Source: an uncultured Lachnospiraceae bacterium
GTDB lineage: Bacteria; Bacillota; Clostridia; Lachnospirales; Lachnospiraceae
Direction of reading: 5' to 3'
DNA: 40,968 nt
Assembly: GCA_946407725.1 (NCBI GenBank)
Contig: CAMJPM010000021.1
Span: forward strand, 1 to 40,968
The notes under the pieces were generated by a model. That model was not told where the DNA came from. It saw only the letters and a program-made list of their open reading frames with translations, and made no database searches. Made by a program: the position numbers and the translations under genes. Positions 7,301 to 14,363 of the stretch are shown one piece after another. Position 1 is the first letter of the stretch; each line of letters opens with the position of its first letter.

Positions 7301-9296
7301 GGATCAGACCCTCTACGCCAGATGGACAGCAAATACCTATAAGGTCACCTTTAACGCAAACGGCGGAACCTGCGGCGAAAGCACGAGAAACGTGACCTAT
7401 ACATCAAAGTACGGCACTATGCCGACACCTTCAAGGACAGGATATACCTTTAAGGGATGGTTCACAGAAAAGTCGGGGGGAAGCCAGGTTAAAGCCGAAA
7501 CAAAAGTATCAATTCTTGCGAACCAGACACTTTACGCCTCCTGGAACGCAAACGTCTATGATATCAAATTTGATGCCAACGGGGGAAGCTGTAAGATAAC
7601 TTCCCAGAAAGCAACCTACGGACAGAAGTACGGAAATCTTCCAACACCCACACGTGCAGGCTACAGCTTCAGTGGCTGGTATACCACTAAAGCTTCAGGC
7701 GGAAGTCTTGTAAACGCTTCCACAGTGGTTTCGGTTGCAGCTGCCCAGACACTTTACGCGAGATGGAACATAAACAGCTATACCGTCACCTTTAACGCAA
7801 ACGGCGGAACCTGCAGCGAAAGCACGAGAAAAGTGACCTATGCATCAAAGTACGGCACTATGCCGACACCTTCAAGGACAGGATATACCTTTAAGGGATG
7901 GTTCACAGAAAAGTCGGGGGGAAGCCAGGTTAAAGCCGAAACAAAAGCAGCCATTCTTGCGGACCAGACGCTTTACGCCTCCTGGGGTGCGAACGTTTAT
8001 GATATCATATTTGACGCCAATGGGGGAAGCTGTAAGATAATTTCCCAGAAAGTAACCTACGGACAGAAGTACGGAAGCCTTCCCACACCTACACGAACAG
8101 GCTACAGCTTCAGTGGCTGGTATACCGCTAAAGCTTCAGGCGGAAGTCTTGTAAACGCTTCCAAAGTGGTTTCGGTTGCAGCTACCCAGACACTTTATGC
8201 GAGATGGAACATAAACAGCTATACCGTCACCTTTAACGCAAACGGCGGAACCTGCAGCGAAAGCACGAGAAAAGTGACCTATGCATCAAAGTACGGCACT
8301 ATGCCGACACCTTCAAGGACAGGATATACCTTTAAGGGATGGTTCACAGAAAAGTCGGGGGGAAGCCAGGTCAAAGCCGAAACAAAAGTATCCATCCTTG
8401 CGAACCAGACGCTTTACGCTTCCTGGAGTGCGAACGTTTATGATATCAAATTTGACGCCAACGGGGGAAGCTGTAAGATATCTTCCCAGAAAGCAACCTA
8501 CGGACAGAAGTACGGAAGCCTTCCTACACCTACACGAACAGGCTACAGCTTCAGTGGCTGGTATACCGCTAAAGCTTCGGGCGGAAGTCTTGTAAACGCT
8601 TCCACGGTGGTTTCTGTGACAGCTGCCCAGACACTTTATGCGAGATGGAGCATAAACAGCTACACCGTGACCTTTAATGCCAACGGGGGAAGCTGTGGCA
8701 CCAAAACCCAGACAGTGGTATATAACAGCACATACGGAAAACTGCCTGCTGCAGAAAGGGAGGGCTATACATTTGGCGGATGGTATAGCGATAAAAACTA
8801 CAGGCAGAAGGTATCAGCAGGTGATAAGGTGACCATAACAGCAAACCAGACCCTGTACGCAAAGTGGACACTGTACTCATACGTGCTGAAATGGTCATCA
8901 CCACTGGCAAAGGTAGGGAAATTCCTGGGAACCAACGGAGCCGCTTCCTCCACCAGAGGCTGGAAGCGCATAAAATACACGGATCCCAAAGGAAATATAG
9001 TCTATACCGACCCCTATAAATCATCGGGAAGGATCGAGGTAAAACCCGGCACCACTGTGTACCTGGAGGCCATATCGGGAGATTCGCCCGACCCTGGTCA
9101 TTTTTACTCGGACATCACATGGTATGCTGATGGCAGCAAGGCCATAGGTAATGATTTTAACAGCCATGGAAGCCATCAGCTTGTTTCCTCCCATTATGCC
9201 CCCCATGTATCCGGCACCTTACGATGTGCAGAGGACAGATGGGCATCGGATGACAACGGAAAGCTGAATTTCTGGTGGCACGTGGAGTTCTGTTAA
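4374..9296 (+). CDS. Giant secreted InlB-repeat surface protein
   Basis: 1640 residues, starting at an ATG with GGAGGAAAG upstream. Residues 1-30 are a signal peptide (charged start, hydrophobic core, A-S-A cleavage-like end). Residues about 60-390 form bacterial Ig-like (BIG2-type) domains with V-x-x-G-x-x-x-V-x-A patterns. Residues about 460-630 are a low-complexity linker rich in Ser, Gly, Asp, Asn and Thr. Residues about 630-1500 are 12 InlB B-repeats (Listeria-Bacteroides repeat family): V-T-F-x-x-N-G-G, then Y-G-x-x-P-x-P-x-R-x-G-Y-x-F-x-G-W-Y/F, then L-Y-A-x-W. Repeats 6-11 are three near-identical pairs. The last ~145 residues are a unique domain ending W-H-V-E-F-C. No LPxTG, TM anchor or SLH domain is seen, so attachment must be by another route. 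Most repeats carry a cysteine just after the N-G-G motif, unusual for a secreted Gram-positive protein. A terminator hairpin follows at 9344-9375. Confidence 0.9.
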   Translation: MVKNKCRFMYGFLFALCMALITPAQICASAMTTAAEQEETDSGTEMTGSENSVNQVDISTLTNSPSEDALKAEFYGAESGVEYMPSLLPDGSYGMVKGQKWFAGTGTTSSDKKVLKVNNKGIVMARRSGTAELTVYGAKYRVIVSEPALSKKTLKMNVGDTETVSLNGLCETQKLSWLSGRGDVAQVHNGKIYAVGVGSTKVYACSGGKKYAVSVKVKEKPGTTCIMDVPVSKKTKIRLKDAKNTKWSSSGNAVSVENGKVKAASPGMYTIRDLSGNSIRVYANDPAPDPGTGLFETGRDNRYAVKLKTGERLFVNFPNSHECPLWKASSPWVAAMDNYGIIYADAPGNTRLSAKTAGKKIVIDVTVGSESTKVSNRVKVKKQVVDNINGTGGVYVTVSPDTGRIQETKGNGKDDPKKNGRNPEGTSENSISGKSEEYQDNEAAEKQENEVSTGGEEIEAEDGGKPDEGSTVSDGSTGSESSTVSDDSTGSEGSTGSEGSTVSDDSTGSESSAGSNGSGKSDDGSAGSDSGNTGNVSGGGTETADNGNSGNGDKAGAENGTQTSDSGNTGNVSGGGTEAGDNGNSGKGNRGGAEAGDNGNTGNGDKDGEGTGTDNDNGNENENGGKAAERSITVTFDTCGGSAVEEQSVCFAGKAARPEDPVKDHYDFAGWYKGDYLYDFDNALAENITLTAHWDKKTYLISLDPCGGILNESGIKRIFGEKVGDLPAPEREHYIFDGWYTAPSAGARLDNELTVDRDMEIYAHWTKKAYTVSFNAKGGNCSTERISVFYGETYGILPVPVKKGYNFKGWYSDEAYGTEIKSSTTVDFTGSIMLYALWNPKDIKVTFNANGGSITEKERIVKYMEKYGILPTPTRTGHTFTGWYTSASGGTAADKNDEMTSDSNITLYAHWKANSYNVKFEPNGGTCSTYCVEVKYGENYGTMPAPSRTGYTFSGWYTAASGGKAVQPSTVVGITEDQTLYARWTANTYKVTFNANGGTCGESTRNVTYTSKYGTMPTPSRTGYTFKGWFTEKSGGSQVKAETKVSILANQTLYASWNANVYDIKFDANGGSCKITSQKATYGQKYGNLPTPTRAGYSFSGWYTTKASGGSLVNASTVVSVAAAQTLYARWNINSYTVTFNANGGTCSESTRKVTYASKYGTMPTPSRTGYTFKGWFTEKSGGSQVKAETKAAILADQTLYASWGANVYDIIFDANGGSCKIISQKVTYGQKYGSLPTPTRTGYSFSGWYTAKASGGSLVNASKVVSVAATQTLYARWNINSYTVTFNANGGTCSESTRKVTYASKYGTMPTPSRTGYTFKGWFTEKSGGSQVKAETKVSILANQTLYASWSANVYDIKFDANGGSCKISSQKATYGQKYGSLPTPTRTGYSFSGWYTAKASGGSLVNASTVVSVTAAQTLYARWSINSYTVTFNANGGSCGTKTQTVVYNSTYGKLPAAEREGYTFGGWYSDKNYRQKVSAGDKVTITANQTLYAKWTLYSYVLKWSSPLAKVGKFLGTNGAASSTRGWKRIKYTDPKGNIVYTDPYKSSGRIEVKPGTTVYLEAISGDSPDPGHFYSDITWYADGSKAIGNDFNSHGSHQLVSSHYAPHVSGTLRCAEDRWASDDNGKLNFWWHVEFC
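5770..6250 (+). repeat. Low-complexity Ser/Gly/Asp coding linker
   Basis: Short imperfect repeats encode units such as S-T-V-S-D-D-S-T-G-S-E and S-G-N-T-G-N-V-S-G-G-G-T-E. At the DNA level the sub-repeats are AGYRGCAGYRCAGGCAGTG-like, and a segment near 5955-6000 recurs at 6065-6105. The segment separates the Ig-like domains from the InlB repeats and should be an extended, disordered spacer. It produces long open frames on the opposite strand that have no independent support. Confidence 0.7.
7335..8657 (+). repeat. Three tandem 441-bp copies within the InlB repeat region
   Basis: Matching points recur exactly 441 bases apart: the segment coding M-P-T-P-S-R-T-G-Y-T-F-K-G-W-F is at 7420, 7861 and 8302. 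Each 441-bp unit codes two different InlB repeats (147 residues), so repeats 6/7, 8/9 and 10/11 are higher-order copies. The copies differ at only a few positions, pointing to recent duplication or ongoing gene conversion, while the flanking repeats 1-5 and 12 are divergent. Confidence 0.9.
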
Positions 9297-9343
9297 AAAT
9301 AAAAGGGTATACGAATAGTTACCTTTGTATTGCAAATCTGACA

Positions 9344-9375
9344 GAAAAGCAGTAGACTTTTGTTTACTGCTTTTC
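9344..9375 (+). terminator. Likely intrinsic terminator after the giant surface protein
   Basis: GAAAAGCAGTA (9344-9354) pairs over 11 bp with 9365-9375, with a 10-base loop. The right arm ends CTTTTC, which supplies a short U-run inside the stem. It lies 48 bases after the stop codon. Its presence argues against translating the next gene from start codons at or before 9325. Confidence 0.65.
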
Positions 9376-9389
9376 ATCATTAAAAGAAT

Positions 9390-9427
9390 TATAATTCCAT
9401 CGGTGTCCGGAAGACAGGATACCGATG
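9390..9427 (+). promoter_or_regulatory. -10 element and dyad upstream of the EAL gene
   Basis: A TATAAT lies at 9390-9395. Directly after it is the dyad CATCGGT (9398-9404) / ACCGATG (9421-9427) with a 16-base spacer. A closely similar dyad, with the same flanking CCATCGGTG and ACCGATGA, precedes minC at 12142-12171. It may be an operator at the start point or an RNA hairpin at the 5' end of the message. Confidence 0.45.
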
Positions 9428-9456
9428 AACACAGGGCCAGGGGGATGGTACAGAAA

Positions 9457-11964
9457 ATGAACGGACAGTCGGAACTTTCCAGTTATATTAAAGAACATAT
9501 AGAAGACGCTATAGAAAAAAACAGTATAAAAATATACTATCAGCCGGTCATAAGAACCGTAACAGGGGAAATGTGCGGCAAGGAGGCACTTGTGCGATGG
9601 GATGATCCTGTCCATTCCATGCTGCTGCCGGAACAGATAGTCCCGGTTCTTGAGGAAGCGGGACTTATCCATAAGCTTGATATCTTTGTGATAAAGAAGG
9701 TATGTGAGCACTACAGCCACTGTTACGAAAGAAAGGATCCCCTTATACCCATTTCCTTCAACCTGTCCTTGCTGGACTTTACCCTTTGCGATATCATATC
9801 CGTCCTGAATGAGGAAACGGAAAAAAACAGGGTTCCCAGACAGATGATAAAGGTTGAGATCACCGAGAGGCTGATCGCACATGACAGGGAGTTCATAGGA
9901 GCCGGATTAAGAAAGCTCCGAGAGGAGGGCTACGGCATTATCATGGATGACTTCGGAAACGACCGTTCTTCCATAAATATATTCAAGAGCTATGTATTTG
10001 ACGAGCTTAAGATAGATATGCATGCCCTTTGGGAAAATAACGAAAAATCAAAAAAGCTCATCGGATATCTTTGTTCCATGGCAAAGGCCATGGGGATAAA
10101 AGCCACGGCGGAATGCGTGGAAAGCGCGGAACAGGTGGATTTCTTAAATTATGCGGGCTGTGAAAAAATGCAGGGAAATTATTTCTGTACCCCCATGTTC
10201 TTCTGGGATCTCATACCCTATTGCAGGGAGAAGGGGCTTACGGTGGAACACCCCGGCCTGAAAGAGTATTATGATGTCATAGGACAGGTGGATGTGATGG
10301 AAAGGTCTAATGTCTCCTATGCTATTACAGAGTTCATAAACGGAAATATCCGTTTTATATATATAAATGAGAAGTTCAGGAAGAATTTAAGCAGCCTGGA
10401 GGTAATGGATTATGATTCCCTGGAGGGTCTCTGCAACGACCCTGAATACGATATCAACTTCAAATTCAATAATATGATGAAGAGATCGAAGGAGAGAAAG
10501 AAGGAGCAGATCATAGATTTCGTCTGGAATGGAAACTATTGCATAGGAAAAGTAAGCCATCTAACGGGCGCGGATAAAAGGGAAGCCTGCGAGGTGTGGC
10601 TTATGAATCTTTCCATGGATTCAAGGGTAAATCATCTTCAAAAGATAAATGATGCCTTAGACAGCGTCTACTCCATTTTTGACAGAGTGGTGGCATTTGA
10701 TCCCGAAAAGGACAGGATTACCGTGCTCTATAAGGATACGGAATACACGGCCAACTATGAGGGAAATTCCTATTCCATCAATGTGTCGGCTTATATAAAA
10801 CAGGAAATCTACCCCGATGACAGGGAAAGGTACAGGCAGTTCGCAGATTTCAAAAATCTCATGACAAGGATCAAGGGATCAGGACGCAGCTTTATTTCTG
10901 GCTGCTTCAGATTTAGGAATGAAAGGGGAAATTACGTCTGGAGAGAGCAGTACATAATACCGGAGCGCATGCATGAGGAAAAGCGGAAATTCCTTATCTG
11001 CACCAAGGAGGTGGATGAGAAGCAGCTGGCCCTGCTCATGGGTTTAAGCTCCTTTATCCCCACGGGAGCAGGGGAAAAGAAGAATGAGGGAGAGATCCCG
11101 GAGGATGTGCTCTGGAGAAACGCCATAGAATCGGCGCCGGTGGGGGTTTTCTGGAAGGACAGGAATAGAAGGTTCCTGGGGGTAAACAAGGTGTTTCTGG
11201 AGTATTACGGCTTTGATTCCGAGGCCGAGGTACTGGGGAAGACCGATGAGGATATGAACTGGCACATTGATCCTGTTCCCTTTAAGGAGGATGAGGAGAA
11301 GATCCTGAATTCGGGAAGCCATATCAAGAATGTGGCCGGAAAGTGCATTGCCCGGGGAGAAAACAGGGATATACTTGTAAATAAGGCTCCTATAATAAAA
11401 GACGGAAAAATAGTGGGCCTCATTGGCTTTTTCAGGGATATTACCGAGAGATCAGCCATATACGAGGCTGTTAAAAACGTATCATTTACCGATTCCGTAA
11501 CAGGTCTGTTAAACGTCAGGGGGATAATGGGAGCTATTCCAAAATTTGAGGAGGCCTATGAGAATAATAACATGGATTTTGCCATGATGGCCTTTCATGT
11601 GCATGACTACAGGGAGATACGTGAGGAATTCGGCCGGGAACACACGGGCAATATTATGAAGGCCGTGGCTGACCGCATAAGGAGAAGTACCGGTAATTCG
11701 GCTGTTATAGGCAGAACGGGTTCAAATCTCTTCCTTGTCATACGTCAGGTGGAGAAAAAGGAGGAGGGACCATCCCTTATGCAGAGTATCAGTAATGACA
11801 TAAGATCCCTTCGTGAGGTTGACGGAAAGCCATGTACCATTTATACTTCTGCAGGTTATGCTTCATATTCAGAATGTGAGAGCATAGAGGCTCTATACAG
11901 TGCCACCATGAAGCGGATGAATGACCAGATGGAGAGAATAAGGCGGTTTACCGGGCGGTATTAA
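9457..11964 (+). CDS. EAL-PAS-degenerate GGDEF protein, probable c-di-GMP phosphodiesterase
   Basis: The frame is open from 9325, but that start lies in the preceding terminator. ATG 9457 has AGGGGG 12 bases upstream and gives 835 residues beginning M-N-G-Q-S-E-L; ATG 9445 is an alternative. An EAL domain comes first (about 15-275). Its metal and catalytic residues appear intact: EAL at 43-45, F-N-L-S, E-I-T-E, D-D-F-G, L-K-I-D, E-C-V-E and M-Q-G. Loop 6 after D-D-F-G reads N-D-R-S-S instead of T-G-Y-S-S. A middle sensory region (about 290-530) and a clear PAS domain (about 545-665, with G-V-F-W-K-D and R-D-I-T-E-R) follow. The C-terminal GGDEF fold (about 670-830) has lost the signature: R-T-G-S-N-L-F replaces G-G-D-E-F. 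The order is the reverse of the usual GGDEF-EAL. It probably degrades c-di-GMP under PAS control. Confidence 0.88.
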   Translation: MNGQSELSSYIKEHIEDAIEKNSIKIYYQPVIRTVTGEMCGKEALVRWDDPVHSMLLPEQIVPVLEEAGLIHKLDIFVIKKVCEHYSHCYERKDPLIPISFNLSLLDFTLCDIISVLNEETEKNRVPRQMIKVEITERLIAHDREFIGAGLRKLREEGYGIIMDDFGNDRSSINIFKSYVFDELKIDMHALWENNEKSKKLIGYLCSMAKAMGIKATAECVESAEQVDFLNYAGCEKMQGNYFCTPMFFWDLIPYCREKGLTVEHPGLKEYYDVIGQVDVMERSNVSYAITEFINGNIRFIYINEKFRKNLSSLEVMDYDSLEGLCNDPEYDINFKFNNMMKRSKERKKEQIIDFVWNGNYCIGKVSHLTGADKREACEVWLMNLSMDSRVNHLQKINDALDSVYSIFDRVVAFDPEKDRITVLYKDTEYTANYEGNSYSINVSAYIKQEIYPDDRERYRQFADFKNLMTRIKGSGRSFISGCFRFRNERGNYVWREQYIIPERMHEEKRKFLICTKEVDEKQLALLMGLSSFIPTGAGEKKNEGEIPEDVLWRNAIESAPVGVFWKDRNRRFLGVNKVFLEYYGFDSEAEVLGKTDEDMNWHIDPVPFKEDEEKILNSGSHIKNVAGKCIARGENRDILVNKAPIIKDGKIVGLIGFFRDITERSAIYEAVKNVSFTDSVTGLLNVRGIMGAIPKFEEAYENNNMDFAMMAFHVHDYREIREEFGREHTGNIMKAVADRIRRSTGNSAVIGRTGSNLFLVIRQVEKKEEGPSLMQSISNDIRSLREVDGKPCTIYTSAGYASYSECESIEALYSATMKRMNDQMERIRRFTGRY

Positions 11965-12029
11965 AGTCCATCAGGGATGAAGCTTTTTACAGACTTTTTA
12001 CAGACTTTTTAACAGTTAAAAAAAATTAC

Positions 12030-12058
12030 TTTAAAAACAGATAAAATTAGTGTAAAAT
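12030..12058 (+). promoter_or_regulatory. Probable minC promoter
   Basis: TTTAAA (12030-12035), a 17-base spacer, then TAAAAT (12053-12058), in an A/T-rich stretch. A start near 12065 would give minC a leader of about 138 bases, which contains a small GCTTAA/TTAAGC hairpin (12122-12138) and the dyad/pseudoknot at 12142-12187. Just upstream, ACAGACTTTTT is repeated directly at about 11990-12012. Confidence 0.45.
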
Positions 12059-12141
12059 ATTTTGGCATGTCGGAAAATGCGTAAGAATCAATCGGTTTTT
12101 TTATCAGAGATGACAGGTGAAGCTTAAGATATTTAAGCATC

Positions 12142-12187
12142 CATCGGTGCCGGGCAGGCACGTCACCGATGAGTTTTTCCTGCCTGC
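12142..12187 (+). promoter_or_regulatory. Dyad and possible H-type pseudoknot in the minC leader
   Basis: CATCGGTG (12142-12149) pairs with CACCGATG (12164-12171). GCAGGCA in its loop (12154-12160) is complementary to TGCCTGC downstream (12181-12187). The two helices interlock, which is the topology of an H-type pseudoknot. The first stem is followed by GAGTTTTT, so it could also be a terminator stem, with the second helix present either jointly or as an alternative. The second helix ends 15 bases before the minC start codon, close enough to affect ribosome access. It matches no riboswitch class I know. Confidence 0.5.
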
Positions 12188-12202
12188 GACAGGGTACATA
12201 AT

Positions 12203-13000
12203 ATGGAACAGAATGTTACAATCAAGGGAGTGAGGTCGGGAATAGTCTTAAGGCTGAATGAAGAGCTGTCATTCGAAGAGCTTCTTTTTCAGATTTCCGA
12301 AAAGTTTGAATCTGCTTCATCATTCTTCGGGACGTCAAAGATCGTATTAAAGATCGAGGGCAGGAACATAACCGGTGAGGAAACGGAAAAGATCCTGGAT
12401 GTTATAAAGGAAAAGACAAAGCTCAGGATTAATGCGGTTATAACGGATGACAAGGATCTGGATACAAAGCTCAATGAGGGTATCACAAAGGATAACGAAA
12501 TATCCGAGGCCGAAAAGGATAAAAAGATAGACATGCTCATGGAAGAGAATGCGCATCTTAAGGAAAGACTGGCATCGCTTACGGGTATTGACGGCAGGAA
12601 TGCCGAGATACATATCGGATCGCTCCGTTCGGGCATGAGTTATGAGGCGGAACAGAGCCTTATAATCCTTGGAGATGTTAAAAACGGAGCTACAGTTACC
12701 GCAGGAGGCAGCATCTTTGTCATAGGCACACTGACCGGAATAGCCGGCGCTGGAGTTTATGGGGACAGTACGGCCTTTGTAATGGCTCTCAATATGGATC
12801 CCCTGCAGATCAGGATAGCCGATTCACTGGCTATTTCAGAGGATCAGGACCCGGTGGATTTCTCAAAGACCGGGCTTAGCAATTCCGTCCGCCATGTGGA
12901 CAACGGCCCGGAGGTTGCGGAAATAACCGACGGACATATAATTATTAAACCCTACGACAGGGAATTTTTGGAAAACTGTGCTTTTCTTAATGATAAATAG
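12203..13000 (+). CDS. minC: Septum site-determining protein MinC
   Basis: 265 residues. The N-terminal MinC domain (about 1-100) inhibits FtsZ assembly in the family. A charged, helical linker (about 105-130) leads to the C-terminal beta-helix domain (about 140-235). That domain carries the family pattern G-D-V-x-x-G-A-x-V-x-A-G-G-S-I-x-V-I-G-x-L-x-G-x-A-x-A-G and later D-P-L-Q-I-R-I-A, used for dimerisation and MinD binding. A 25-residue tail follows. With minD and minE directly downstream it forms the division-site selection set: MinC rides on membrane-bound MinD and blocks polar Z rings. There is only a weak Shine-Dalgarno (ACAGGG), and a structured leader lies immediately upstream, so translation may be controlled. 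Confidence 0.95.
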   Translation: MEQNVTIKGVRSGIVLRLNEELSFEELLFQISEKFESASSFFGTSKIVLKIEGRNITGEETEKILDVIKEKTKLRINAVITDDKDLDTKLNEGITKDNEISEAEKDKKIDMLMEENAHLKERLASLTGIDGRNAEIHIGSLRSGMSYEAEQSLIILGDVKNGATVTAGGSIFVIGTLTGIAGAGVYGDSTAFVMALNMDPLQIRIADSLAISEDQDPVDFSKTGLSNSVRHVDNGPEVAEITDGHIIIKPYDREFLENCAFLNDK

Positions 13001-13099
13001 TAAAGGTCACTTTCGTTTATACGTCTGTGACGATTGAAATCCTGAGGGTACAGGTTTATCATACAGTAGTTTTACGTTTTTTGAAAGGAGTAACTAATA

Positions 13100-13888
13100 A
13101 TGGCAGAAGTAATAGTTGTGACTTCCGGTAAAGGGGGAGTAGGAAAGACAACAACGACGGCCAATCTGGGCACCGGACTTTCCAAGCTGGATAAAAAGGT
13201 GGTGCTGGTGGATACTGATATAGGTCTTAGAAATCTGGACGTTGTTCTCGGTCTGGAAAACAGGATAGTTTACAACCTGGTGGACGTGGTTGACGGAAAC
13301 TGCAAGATATCCCAGGCTCTTATCAAGGATAAGAAGACTGACGGGCTCTATCTCCTTCCGGCGGCCCAGACAAGGGACAAGGATGCGGTGACACCGGATC
13401 AGATGCGTGCTCTGGTAGAGGAGCTGAGAAAGGATTTTGACTATATCCTTTTAGACTGTCCCGCAGGTATAGAACAGGGATTTAAAAACGCCATTGCGGC
13501 TGCTGACAGGGCTCTTGTGGTTACTACTCCTGAAGTTTCTGCCGTTCGTGACGCAGACCGTATTATAGGCCTTCTCGAGGCAAACGAGATCAGGAATATA
13601 CGCCTTATAGTAAACAGACTGAATGTGGATATGGTAAAGCACGGAAACATGATGACTGCGGAGGACGTTGTGGAGGTTCTTTCCATAGACCTTATCGGAG
13701 TGGTTCCCTATGATGAGAAGATCGTGGTTTCCACCAATACCGGTACTCCCCTTGCAGGAGAGGACACACTGGTTGGACAGTCATACATGAATATCTGTAA
13801 GAGAGTAATGGGCGAGGCTGTCCCCTTCCTTAATCTGGAAACAAAGAAGGGATTTTTTGCCAAACTGGGTGAACTGTTTAAGAGTTGA
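13100..13888 (+). CDS. minD: Septum site-determining ATPase MinD
   Basis: 262 residues starting behind GAAAGGAG. The deviant Walker A motif K-G-G-V-G-K-T-T is at residues about 11-18. The switch I-type V-D-T-D-I-G-L-R-N-L-D and the Walker B L-L-D-C-P-A-G are intact. The C-terminal stretch (about 246-262) is an amphipathic membrane-targeting helix with F-F-A-K-L-G-E-L-F-K. As in other bacteria it should bind the membrane in the ATP form, recruit MinC, and be released by MinE. It lies 99 bases after minC and 88 bases before minE. Confidence 0.97.
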   Translation: MAEVIVVTSGKGGVGKTTTTANLGTGLSKLDKKVVLVDTDIGLRNLDVVLGLENRIVYNLVDVVDGNCKISQALIKDKKTDGLYLLPAAQTRDKDAVTPDQMRALVEELRKDFDYILLDCPAGIEQGFKNAIAAADRALVVTTPEVSAVRDADRIIGLLEANEIRNIRLIVNRLNVDMVKHGNMMTAEDVVEVLSIDLIGVVPYDEKIVVSTNTGTPLAGEDTLVGQSYMNICKRVMGEAVPFLNLETKKGFFAKLGELFKS

Positions 13889-13976
13889 TATCTTATTTGG
13901 TTCAGGAAGGGTTACGCTGACAGGATGAAGGATTCTCTCAGCACTGGTTATTATTCAGACAGGAGGCCGTGATACC

Positions 13977-14261
13977 ATGAGATTTATGGATCTGTTTAAG
14001 AAAAAGTCATCCAGCGAGGTGGCAAAGGACCGGTTGAAAATGGTGCTTGTTTCAGACAGGAGCGCCGTCAATCCGGAGATAATGGAGAGGATAAAGAATG
14101 ATATTATCCAGGTTCTGGCAAAGTATGTGGAGATAGATCAGGAGGGACTGGATATAAAGATCACACAGGTGGACGCTGAGGGCGAAGACAGGGCTAATGG
14201 CTCTACGGTTCCCGCACTTTATGCGAATATTCCCATTAAGTCCATGAAGCAGAGCAACTGA
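13977..14261 (+). CDS. minE: Cell division topological specificity factor MinE
   Basis: 94 residues. The short N-terminal membrane-binding part (M-D-L-F-K-K-K) is followed by the MinD-interacting segment (A-K-D-R-L-K-M-V-L-V-S-D-R) and a C-terminal dimerisation domain with I-x-x-V-L-A-K-Y-V-E-I-D. An AGGAGG lies 12 bases before ATG 13977; a second ATG at 13986 would also fit. Presence of MinE means pole-to-pole MinCD oscillation is possible, as in clostridia and unlike Bacillus subtilis. The set is not linked here to mre or rod genes, which is a common arrangement in relatives. Confidence 0.95.
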   Translation: MRFMDLFKKKSSSEVAKDRLKMVLVSDRSAVNPEIMERIKNDIIQVLAKYVEIDQEGLDIKITQVDAEGEDRANGSTVPALYANIPIKSMKQSN

Positions 14262-14330
14262 CAGTTCCGTTCACCATTGGGAATGGCTTTGCAAAAATAC
14301 AAAGGAAAATAAAAAAACAGACCGTTTCTG

Positions 14331-14348
14331 TGGTATAATCTTATACCA
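14331..14348 (+). promoter_or_regulatory. Extended -10 promoter inside an 18-bp palindrome
   Basis: TGGTATAAT at 14331-14339 is an extended -10 element. It forms the left arm of the palindrome TGGTATAA-TC-TTATACCA (14331-14348). No good -35 is present (A-run), as expected for an extended -10 promoter. The likely start is about 14346 and the glycosyltransferase start codon is at 14364, giving a very short leader that holds the GGAGG at 14350-14354. A dimeric repressor covering the palindrome would block the promoter (inference). Confidence 0.5.
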
Positions 14349-14363
14349 TGGAGGCGGTTTTTT

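Noticed and set aside
7840-8595. Repeated plus-strand frames starting M-H-Q-S-T-A-L-C in the 441-bp repeats
   Set aside because: They are identical frame-shifted readings of the InlB repeats and appear once per copy simply because the DNA is repeated.
9325-9456. N-terminal extension of the EAL protein
   Set aside because: The extra 44 codons run through a terminator hairpin and a -10 element, and resemble no domain.
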